Part shown: piece after piece, positions 11,060-20,555 of the stretch
How the letters are laid out: each line of letters opens with the position of its first letter
Numbering within the stretch: the stretch's first letter is position 1
Assembly (NCBI RefSeq): GCF_000003815.2
Contig: NC_049989.1
Location: 14,340,555 to 14,386,655, forward strand
From: Branchiostoma floridae
Lineage: Eukaryota > Chordata > Leptocardii > Amphioxiformes > Branchiostomatidae
Reading direction: 5' to 3'
DNA: 46,101 bases
Position numbers and translations under genes: made by a program
The notes under the pieces: generated by a model
Databases searched by the model: none
The model's input: the letters and a program-made list of their open reading frames with translations, nothing else
What the model was told of the DNA's origin: nothing

Positions 11060-11364
11060 CCGGGAATTTTAAATTTAAATCTAAACCTGTTTCCAACCAA
11101 CATGTAACCGTTTTATCCAGACCAGGTCGGACCAGGACGGTCCTGTGGATTTTAAAACTTTCTCATGAGGTTTTTGGAGTTTTCTTCCGTCTCTGCGGTA
11201 GTACAAGACAAGGATCGAGCAAGTAGCAAGCTGGGACCTTTCTGCACGGAAAATTCCAGGTCTTAGGATTTTTTTCTCAATATTTTTGGAGATTTTTCAC
11301 TTCCGGATTCTTGCACACCGAGTTGCTGAGCCTTTTGTCGGGGGAAATTTAAATTCCGTCTTTT

Positions 11365-11625
11365 ATGGCCATCGGAAACGGGGACGCAAAAATGGACTAT
11401 TTCGGACAAGCTCCGGCCGATCCAGAGCAGTCGCTGCAAGAAATGATCGACTCGGATGTCCGAGATCAGATGCAGGAAATTCTGAAGAGTGCAGAGGATT
11501 TTGCAGATAACACACATCTTATAAACATGGACTTGGACAAAATGCTGGATCTGCCGAGCGACTTGCAGAACCTGACCTGGGACAGTCCCGACTTCCAGCC
11601 GCTGTCGTCTGCAGAACAAGCACAG
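11365..11625 (+). CDS. FOXN4: FoxN exon 1 (start codon)
   Basis: 87 codons, donor GCACAG|gttcgg, phase 0. It encodes acidic N-terminal sequence with [19 protein letters not shown]. Alternative start at 11392. Confidence 0.85.
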
Positions 11626-14600
11626 GTTCGGTTTGAAATGATTGTTTTTCGAACTTTGATGCTGCTGTCAGAACGTGATTCTAATATTCTACGAAGTGTC
11701 TTTTTATTCTATCCAGAAAACAGTTCTGTGACAATTTTCTGGTCCTGTGATTCTGCTGACCGCTCTTCCGTCAGAAAATTTAACTGCTTCACAGATATTG
11801 ATAATCTCGAAGTCAGAGTTTTGTAAGTTACGTTAACCGTAGAACTGTCAAAATACTATCGTGCATGTGACACTGTAAGTAACGTTTTAGTAAGAAAGGA
11901 TTTTCGGCGTTTGGGTTTCAAAATTTTGTTGTTGTTTTTTTACCGTGCAAAGCAAAACAAAACGTCAGACTGTTGTTCAGACACTTACCAGAATTTGTTC
12001 TAACAAATATGTTTTCCATTTGAAAGAAAATGAAACACTTTTCTAAATCCTTGTTGATAACGCTGAATAATACCCCACAGAGCCAGTTATTCTTGTCCCA
12101 TTGTTTGAAACGAAGCCAAATCAAAACTTTCAATTGATGCTTGAATACATTTGTATCTTTTTTCATTTTTTAAGTTATCCATTTGATTTTGATGCATGGA
12201 AATATAATAGGATCTCTTCACCGTAACGTTTTGCATGAACAATGTTACTTTCTTTGTTCTTGAAGTTAAAGGACTGTTTTAAACGGTCATTTAAAGTTAC
12301 TGGTCTAAAAATTCAAATGAACATCGAAAGTGTTTCAAACCGCAAGAATGGAGTGTCAGAAAATATGTATAACACCACAAACATCTGTTTCTGATACATT
12401 AATCCAAGTTGAAACGTGGATATGTTTGTTCAAGATAAGATCTTTGAAAAGTTTGATAAGGTCTGGTGCTGTTGACCCATTTCTTAACTGCCAACACGGC
12501 GCGTGTAACTGACGTTTACGGTTTAGTTGAACATGTGGGGACTTTCCCACGCAAATTTCCTGGCATTTTCTTTGTTCTCAAGTTTTGGTTCTTTTCCAAT
12601 TTTTGTGCATCAGTCAAAATTGACATTTGTTCAGTGTTAACTGTCAATCAAAGTGAATGGCATGCTTGTTACAACTGAATTTTAAAAAACTTTTTGTTAC
12701 ATCAATATGTATCTTCAAGGTATCTTCTTTAAATGCTTTGACAAGACTAAAAAGTTAAAAATCTACAACCTATAGATTCTTTTTCTGAAGGGCACTGTTG
12801 AAGACCTTTTAGTTTGAAGCTCATTTGGTAATGTTAGATTTTTTCCTACTCTCCAAGCAGATGTTGGGTTGATATATTGTAACCTTCTTAGCTACTGGTC
12901 TTCTGTGACAGCCAGAGAAGTTCAGCAGATACAAAATTATGAAAAATTTACAGCCAGTTTCTTTTAGCCTGCGTGCTATCCTCCGTAGTAACTGCTGGCG
13001 CAATATTTTGCTTTCTCCGTGGTAAGCAAGCGAAAAGATTGAGCCAGCAGTTACTGTAAATGCAGAAACTTTCGTGGTGGTTTGATTAATGTTCACGGTT
13101 TTCACGATGGCCACTTCACCGCGGACTTAAAACCACCGCGAACATTTTTCCATGGCAGTAAGATAGTACAGTGCTTGGTGCTACCGCGAACTTAAAACCA
13201 CCGCGAAAAGTCTTGCTACTGCGAAATTTAAATGCAAATGCAAATTTAAATGCATTTACAGTACTATGGATGATGGATACCACCTTTTGGCCTTTTGAAT
13301 GATTATCTCAAACACATTTTTCTTTCATCCACAGTACCTGAGCAATCTGAACGACTCGTTCGGAGACGAGAACTTGATGGTCAATCCCCAGACTGGTCTG
13401 CCGGTCAGCCCGCAGAAGGGACAGGTCATCACCACGGCAACCATGGCGGGGACTCCGACTGTCACATCCTCGCAGGGGATGCCTTCCCAGCATGCCATAG
13501 ATCAATCCCAACATGCAATGGGGCATATACAAGGGCAGCAGCAGCAGCATTTTGTGACAAATTCCCAACCAGTTACACAAGGTCATTACTTTTGTCTTTT
13601 TTTATATTATACATAACTGTGTAAAAGGTACATCATCATATGTGATACTCAAATTATTTCAATGGTCACACTCACAGATTGGTACTAAAATGTTCTCTTT
13701 TGGACTGTTAATTTTTTCAAACTCCTGCAATTGCTAATGCACTGTCAGGATTCTTCATATGAGACATTTCAAGCTACCGGTAGTAAAGGGAATGAAATTT
13801 AGTGTTAAACTTCTTGTCTTGCTTTTTCAGGTGTTGGAGTACAGGGGGTGTTCACAGCCACCCAGTTCCAGGCATCACCAGTTTCGTCCATGCAGCAGCT
13901 CCCCCAGCAGTCCCCACAGGTACTGCAGGCCCAGTTTTTCCCTCAGTACATCAACGTCCTTCCAGCATCCTCCAACCAACCCCTTTCTCCCACCTACGTC
14001 ACCCAGCCGATGACAAGGCCGATGCCGGTGTCCATGGCAACCAGTGTTACCGCACCCATCAACAACCACACCCACACCCACCGGCAACTTGATCAAACTT
14101 CGGAGCCAGCTCCGAAACAGCCCAAAATTGCGCAGAAGGACAACACGGAGACCGAAAAGGTCTATCCGAAACCCGCGTACTCGTACAGCTGTCTGATAGC
14201 GATGGCGCTGAAGAACAGCAAGACGGGCTGTCTGCCCGTGAGCGAGATTTACAACTTCATGTGCGATAACTTTCCCTACTTCAAGACTGCGCCCGACGGG
14301 TGGAAGAACTCGGTCAGACATAACCTGTCGCTAAACAAGTGTTTTGAGAAGGTGGAGAAGAGCACGGGAGGCACCAGTAAGAAAGGGTGCCTGTGGACTC
14401 TGAATCCGGCCAAAGTCGCCAAGATGGAGGAAGAGGTCCAGAAGATCACGAGAAAAGACCCACAGGCCATAAGACGGTGTATGGCAAATCCAGGTGAGTA
14501 GTACACCTTTACTTTAGTTGACCCTACCTAGCTGCAGCCAATGTCAGAAAAAAATGTGTAGCTAGACCTGTTGTGAAATGACCATAACCAAGATTTGCCC

Positions 14601-16962
14601 ATTCTTCTTGAGTTAACGTTACATGTTTGCCTGGACAGTCTTCCTTATAGTTATAACCAAATTCCTACAATACAGTTTGCCTCACATTCACAGTATTGAG
14701 AAGGTACTCTCCAAGCAGAGGTTGAATCGCGCAGCCGCAGATATAGTAGTAGTCGGAAAAATTACACGGGCGCTCTTCCTAGGAAGAGTATTGGAAAGGT
14801 TACTTTGTGACTTTGAGCAGGGCTCATTTATTGTTCATTCCTATTATTTGTACAATATCCTGACTATTGAAGGCTGGCTTACTTGTAGGTTGACTTGCAT
14901 AACAAAACTTTCATAAATTTTCTTTTTGTTTGTGCAAGAGAACTTCTTATGTGAGTCACTAACTTTTTTGGCAATGCCTCAGGGGTGAGCCTAATGATAT
15001 AGTATTGTTTTTACTTTTTCTGCTCCAGAATATCTACCAGACATAGTAAAGGAGGGGAAGAAGTTCTGCGCTAACCCCTTCCCAAAACCGGAGACCAACT
15101 TCAAACCCGTGGAGCGTGTCGAACCCGCAAATACGATCCCTCGGCTACCGGACGACCAGACGACAAAGGACGCCGTCAACGACTTGCTGAGGGTAGAGAC
15201 TAGTTTGATGGACCCGCAGGTACTATATTTCTTGGAGGTGAATCATCATTATTCGTCATTTGTTTGGTTTGGTGTGTCCATCGTTTGAAACTTACCACTT
15301 AAGTCCTGGGAAGCCACAGTTTGGATCAAAACTACATTTTGTAAACTGCAACTTCTGAATATTGTGGCTATACCATTTATGCATATCTGAGACAAAATAG
15401 AGTTCAAATTCAAAGCTGAACAACATTCACAAGAAGGCTTTTGCTTATTTCACTACATTTTGTGTTTTCATTGATTGTACAATAAGACTCATTCAAAATC
15501 AGACCCTATACTGTACAATATCGTACATACAATATACATGTAGTATATGTACTTCTGATTTTGATAGATTCAAGAAGTTTTCTGTGGGGGTATGTACTTT
15601 GACATTTCTAACATTAGTCCACGGGCACTTTTTACTTCTATTGACTTTCAAATCCTTGCTGTACAGAATTTAACCATTGGATTTCTAAAAAGAAAATAAG
15701 AAGAAGAATCTTTTACTGATAGTCTTTCACAGGAAATATCGGTATTGAATGATCAAGGCAACCTTATCTTCGCCATTTTCTGTTTTCCTAGGATAACAAA
15801 CCGTCCAGTTGACAATAACCCTCCATCATGAATGGAAAGTGTCAGCATTTCTCAAAGGTTCTCTTTGTAATGATATTCCACAGATGAAAGTGTGTGCCTT
15901 TTTTTGGCAATGGCAAACCATACACAGTTTACAGACTCATTTTTGGAAAACAGTTGACAAACCAAAAATAATTGTTGACTGCTTTTTTAAAGCTTGTCAA
16001 TGTTATAAAATGACATTTCTCAATGCCAAAACAGAAAAAAATCTCAACACCAGACATTTTTTGAGATTTTAAAGCATGTTCATGAAAGTAATGACTAATA
16101 GGTGTGATTGGGCCATGGCATGTTTGAACTTTGCTGGACAAATGCAGACACTTTCTGATGTTATGGCACGCAGGCTTACTTGGTTGGTGTTGGTTTGGTT
16201 TGGTTTGTGGCACTGCTGTAGCTTTATAAAACCTTTGCTTCAAGATAAGTGTGGTGCTTTGGTATGTCCTGGCTCTGTGGGTTGACATAACACTAAACAA
16301 ACATCAGGTAGTTAGGCCTCTCATTCTTGTCCATTTTGCTGATGAGGTGACATTCTTTAACTCTGGGAGTCATACACTAAAATACCTACCGGTAGCAAAT
16401 TCAAAGCTACCTGTATACAGTACTGTAAATGCACTTAAATTGACAGGGATTTAATTTCGTGGTAGCACCATATACTGTAGTCACAATTACTGTAATGGAA
16501 AAATGTTCGAGGTGGTTTTGAGTTTGCGGTGAAGTGGCCAGTGCAAAAAACGCAAACATAAAACCACCACGAACATTTCTGCATTTACAGTACATGCAGT
16601 ATTAGCATATGGGAACGCCAATGACCATTGAGTGCTACAGCTTAATTCTACTCTTATTCTAAAATAACCAGCTGGAAAAGAAAGTAGCGCTGATCTTGAC
16701 CTTTGCATAAACTTTGACCCCACAGGTTGACCCGCCCTTGACCTCTGCCTCCACCCATCTCAACAACTCCCTCCTGGATGACCTGAATGCCCTTGGCGAG
16801 GACGGACTTCTCTTGGACACGAACGTCACCAGCAGTCTGACGTCCACCACGACCACCGACATGGACTTCGGACTCTTTGGTCTCGGGTCCTACTCCCAAC
16901 TGGAGAGCACGCGGGCGCAACTCAACAGTAGTCCGGTGAAAACGGTCACAGCCTTCACGTAG
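11365..16962 (+). CDS. FOXN4: FoxN1/4-class forkhead transcription factor (complete, 5 exons)
   Basis: Nuclear DNA-binding transcription factor of the FoxN1/FoxN4 subclass (in vertebrates: thymic epithelium and skin for FoxN1; retina and spinal interneurons for FoxN4). Exons 11365-11625, 13335-13581, 13831-14493, 15029-15219 and 16726-16962 join in frame to 532 codons plus stop; human FOXN4 is about 517. The forkhead spans residues about 281-375: [20 protein letters not shown], then [20 protein letters not shown] (recognition helix) and [11 protein letters not shown]. The N-terminal [10 protein letters not shown] resembles the FoxN4 LPGDLQSLSW motif. The C-terminus is acidic and hydrophobic ([16 protein letters not shown]), a likely activation domain. 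An in-frame TAA at 11350 precedes the first ATG (11365, weak context); the ATG at 11392 (aaaATGg) has a better context and may be used. Lancelets carry more than one FoxN1/4 gene, so the exact orthologue is uncertain. Confidence 0.93.
13052..13263. mobile_element. MITE, TACTGTAAATGC family (copy 2)
   Basis: Ends tactgtaaatgca and tgcatttacagta are perfect inverted repeats with TA at both edges, as for Tc1/mariner-type insertions. The interior has repeated ACCGCGAAC/GTTCGCGGT-like segments. It sits in FoxN intron 1, 70 bases before exon 2. Confidence 0.8.
13335..13581 (+). CDS. FOXN4: FoxN exon 2
   Basis: Acceptor catccacag, donor ACACAAG|gtcatt, phase 0 to 1. It encodes [19 protein letters not shown] and a Thr/Gln/His-rich linker with QGQQQQHF. 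Confidence 0.9.
13831..14493 (+). CDS. FOXN4: FoxN exon 3 with the whole forkhead domain
   Basis: Acceptor gctttttcag, donor AATCCAG|gtgagt, phase 1 to 1, 663 bases. It encodes a Gln/Pro/Thr-rich linker followed by the complete forkhead (genomic about 14160-14440) and a basic tail [14 protein letters not shown], matching vertebrate FoxN4. Confidence 0.97.
14697..14795. mobile_element. Fragment of a ctccaagcagaggttga repeat
   Basis: Starting near ctctccaagcagaggttgaa and continuing through agatatagtagtagtcgga, it matches the ends of the element at 34486-35035. Only one end is recognisable. It is in FoxN intron 3. Confidence 0.5.
15029..15219 (+). CDS. FOXN4: FoxN exon 4
   Basis: Acceptor ttctgctccag, donor CCGCAG|gtacta, phase 1 to 0. 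It encodes [20 protein letters not shown] and a Thr/Asp-rich linker ending SLMDPQ. Confidence 0.88.
16421..16592. mobile_element. MITE, TACTGTAAATGC family (copy 3)
   Basis: Ends tactgtaaatgca/tgcatttacagta, 172 bases, with the internal tract ccaccacgaacatttctgca. It lies in FoxN intron 4, 133 bases before exon 5. Confidence 0.8.
16726..16962 (+). CDS. FOXN4: FoxN exon 5, activation domain and stop
   Basis: Acceptor gaccccacag, phase 0, TAG at 16960-16962. It encodes [20 protein letters not shown] and [11 protein letters not shown], acidic and hydrophobic clusters like the vertebrate FoxN1/4 transactivation region. Confidence 0.9.
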   Translation, partial: VDPPLTSASTHLNNSLLDDLNALGEDGLLLDTNVTSSLTSTTTTDMDFGLFGLGSYSQLESTRAQLNSSPVKTVTAFT

Positions 16963-18600
16963 GTCAAACAATACAGCAACTTGGAAAGATACTAGCATTT
17001 TCTTGTCAGCCTTCTTGCTAGTTTGTAATGGAAACTGTTCACAACAAAGTATTTGTAGCTTTGATTGGTCGATATCAAAGAAACTAACAAGTGTCTGACA
17101 CTCTCTTCATCTTCTTCTTGCTAATAGAAAGTATGGTTGTCAGGTAGAAGATTATATGATCATTACATTCATTTCCAATTTTTTGTGTGAAAGATTTCAC
17201 TTGAGATACTGTGGGTACAGTAAAAAGTAGTTAAACATTGAACTGTCTAGGCCAAAAATCACTGCCAGTTTTAGATATCTATGTGCTTTCTAAATACAGC
17301 TTAGAATAACAATGATGTACAAGTTGCTTACTATGAAGGTGGGCCAATGTTGAGTGTGCAGAGCATGTTACCTCCAAGAAAATTGACCCGTTTTATTGAA
17401 AAGTACTGTCAAAGCAAAACTTTTTAGCTCCAGTTCAGTTTTCTTTCACGACTTCTCTGTTTTGTATGAAACTGTATTTTGCAATGGTCTTGTACAGATT
17501 TTAAGAACTATCTATCATTGTGTTTTTTTAACATAAGGATTTGTAAACTAAAGTAGGTGGCAAAACAAGCGGTTGAGGTTCTGAGAAAGTGTAATATGAT
17601 TGGGTGGCATTGCTTGCGTGTATATATGCTTTTAAACAGGTAACCATGCTTTTAGATGAAATAACTATCAGAGAACTTTTAAAGATTGTTTTCAACAAGT
17701 TTATCAGATGATAAGTCACATATCAAGGCATATGCTACAAGATGGACAGATGTCACATATTGTTTTATGTGATGACACATCAGTATTACCTATAGTATTG
17801 GTATCAGAAAGGTTTTAAAGTTGTATTTTGTAATCTTCATTGAAAAACAACTGATTGCTGTTACATTGGTTATGTGAAAGAATCAGCTATATGCAATAAG
17901 CTGGTATCCTTCCATGGACAAAAATTATGATGTAAAAAATTGTTGCTTCACGCTGTAAATATTTCATTTATCACTTTGAAAAATGATCATGCTATGATTA
18001 TGATACAGGGATGGATCACAGAGGGACGTAAACATCATTTTCTGAAAGGTTTGTTACACTAACTATTACTAATTGAATTTTTGGCTATGAAAATCAAATT
18101 AAAAGTGGACTACAACTTACAAGCTCTCTCCATTGCTATGTATCTATTCTACAATATACATGTCGCAAGGGAAAAATACAAAAATACTATATAAGCCAAC
18201 GAAACGTATTCTTTAAGCCATCAAAATTCATATGGACCCTCTATATTCATCTCTTATGACTAATGTGTGAAACCACTACGAGAAAGCTTTTTATTATCAA
18301 ATGGTTTTCTATGATATTTCATACCACAATCATTGTGCAAATGGCTACACTTAAGACTTGCTGGCTTCTAGTATATAGATTTCAGAATTGGATTTTGTAA
18401 TAATTGCTTGCTTCCTTGTTGAAAAAGATCCAACCAACCAAACTTTGGGAGGCTCATTTTGTGTAAAGTATAATTAAATATGTGTGTTGGTTTCCTATAG
18501 GAAGAGTACTGTGTATGTTGTCCAAATAGGCTAAGTATCAATGCCCTAGGCATGTCTCTGTACATATGGACAAAAATAATATACCCAATCAATAAAAAAA
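16963..18600 (+). other. Probable FoxN 3' UTR
   Basis: AT-rich non-coding sequence with no conserved frame. It ends at AATAAA (18591-18596) followed by a run of A. The extent is inferred from that hexamer. Confidence 0.45.
18591..18596 (+). terminator. Candidate polyadenylation signal (FoxN)
   Basis: AATAAA followed by aaaagtgcacctgatcattg and then a T-rich stretch. It is a plausible cleavage region about 1.63 kb after the FoxN stop. Confidence 0.4.
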
Positions 18601-18772
18601 AGTGCACCTGATCATTGTTTTATTCATGTTTTTTTCTTCTTCTTCTTTCTTCTCTTTTATGATCTACATGTACAAATGTATGCTAGCATCCTTTACAGAC
18701 TTTTGGAGTGGAGGTGTTTATTTTTGGGGGTAGTGCTGATTTGCAATCTTTGACACAGGCTATGGTTCTCTA

Positions 18773-19190
18773 TAGGGCTGGGTATCGGTACAGCGTACCG
18801 CTAAAAAAAAACGTTTTTTCTTATGGGACCGGTCCAGAAAAACCGGACCTAAAAAAATTAGGTGGAGCGATTAGAAAATTAACAGATTATCTTATCAGGC
18901 ATTCACGTTTAGGCGCTTGCAGGGGGAAGAAAATAGCGAGTGTACAGTAGAGTTTCTAGTAATTTCTACCAAGTTTTACAGCCAATCATACAGGTGCAGT
19001 TAGCGCTTTAGGATTTTAAAATGCCAGACTGGTGTAAGTCCTCCAACCAATTGCAAACAGATTTCTTTGTAGTGAAATGGACCATTGGTATGAGTCATAC
19101 TGAATCAGGTTCAGCTCCGGACCTAGACCTGATCCATTGGACCTGAACTGGACCTAGACCTGCATTTTCTGTACTGGTACCTATCCCTAG
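18773..19190 (-). mobile_element. hAT-like MITE with 8-base target duplication (copy 1)
   Basis: Termini tagggctgggtatcggtacag and ctgtactggtacctatcccta are inverted repeats. The flanks on both sides read gttctcta, an 8-base target-site duplication typical of hAT insertions. The reverse complement of the interior aligns with the copies at 26781 and 43765 (aaagaaatctgtttt..., aatctgttcattttcc). Confidence 0.8.
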
Positions 19191-19940
19191 TTCTCTATGT
19201 AGGGAAAAGGTGTTGAGTGTAAGAGTGTGCAGCAAAACTCCCTTTCCTAACATAGACAACCTTAGCCAAAGCTAAAAATCGTGAATCAGCACTTCCCCAA
19301 AAAATAAACACTGCCATTACAAACATCTGCAAAGGAGGCTATACAATCTTTTTATCTATACAGTTAAACTCTCTTGCTTCTAACAGTAATAGTTATAGCT
19401 TCTTTTTCTTTACACTATACAAATACGGTATCTATAATACATATGATCTCTTTTGTTGTGATACTAAATCATTTATGTGTTTGCTTTGTTTGATATGAAA
19501 GAACAACAGCACATTTATAAAACATCAAACCAAGAGTAACCATTCACCAGATATAGGCTGGTTTGATTTACCAAGCTACCTAATGCTCAGCCTCTGTCTT
19601 CATTTAGATGGCTTGTGTCCTTTCAAAATAATTGTATTGACCATCTCAGGCTATCATTATAATTGATGTTTCCCTGTTGTATTGGTTTTATATCCACAAA
19701 TCAGCTTTGTAAAATGACATCCTGCAAGTGTTTGTAGATCTCTGCCAATCTCAGTGTATCCCAGTACATACAGACGTTTCACTGTTATTTTTTTTTAAAT
19801 CTTAGCCTTAGATCTTCTGTTGTCTTCTTCAAGTCATGATGTTTTCTCTATCTATTAGCTAGTTGTGTAATGCAGCTTCACTGTGGTTTGCATCTTCAGC
19901 CAAGCTCACTTGGTCACCTCTACTAGTATGAACTTACAGT

Positions 19941-20044
19941 ACAGGCCATGAAATAGTAGTACTCAATTTACGTGAAATGTTCAGTGTGTTATGTAAAATT
20001 TCTCAGGACATTTCAGGTAAATTGATGGGTATTTTGTGGCCTGT
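19941..20044. repeat. 104-base hairpin just after the DEPDC5 stop
   Basis: Arms acaggccatgaaatag...caatttacgtgaaatgttc and gacatttcaggtaaattga...tattttgtggcctgt are near reverse complements over most of their length. It would lie 58 nucleotides into the DEPDC5 3' UTR. It may be a tiny foldback MITE or a transcribed hairpin. Confidence 0.65.
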
Positions 20045-20101
20045 AATGTATGTATAAATGATATCATTTTCTTGTGAAGTATAATTAATAATTGGCACTT
20101 G

Positions 20102-20555
20102 TCACTGTCCAAGGGCAGATTCCAGAGGTCCATGCTGACATTCCCTCCAGAAATCTCTCAACCTCCAGTCCTCGTCCAAGCAGAAGTTTGTCAAGTCCGC
20201 CAGCAGTCTCTCCCCAAACTTCTCCTCCCCAGTGGAGCTGGAGCGCCACCTTTTCGTCAGCACATAGTTGTATGTCCAGTAGAATCCAACCTTTCGTTCC
20301 TCATCATCAGTTTCATTCTGTGACGAAGGATGTCTAGTCCTTGATTGAGCGTTGGACGCTTCGTTTGGTGCTCTTGTTTCTGCGTTAATGGGGGAAAAGG
20401 GAGTCTTGAATTTCTGAAGGCCTTGCGCTTTGGATCTGTACTCGGGTATTTGCACCAGCGCCACCCCAGTCTCGTGCACAAACTGCAGCCTGTTGGTCTG
20501 CTGGAGATAGTAGCTGCCACTGCCCGGGCGGCTGTTGTCTCGCACAAACCCAAAC
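20102..20555 (-). CDS. DEPDC5: DEPDC5 terminal exon with stop
   Basis: Acceptor ccttttag, phase 2 start, TGA at 20104-20102. It encodes [47 protein letters not shown] and ends LESALGQ. Vertebrates have [25 protein letters not shown] here, so the C-terminal domain is complete. Confidence 0.97.

Larger units (their letters stand above)
18597..20101. other. Convergent intergenic region and likely DEPDC5 3' UTR
   Basis: It holds one hAT-like short element (18773-19190) and a 104-base hairpin (19941-20044). No conserved frame was seen. Minus-strand AATAAA candidates (tttatt on +) occur near 18612 and 18717, so the FoxN and DEPDC5 transcripts may come close or overlap. Confidence 0.5.
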
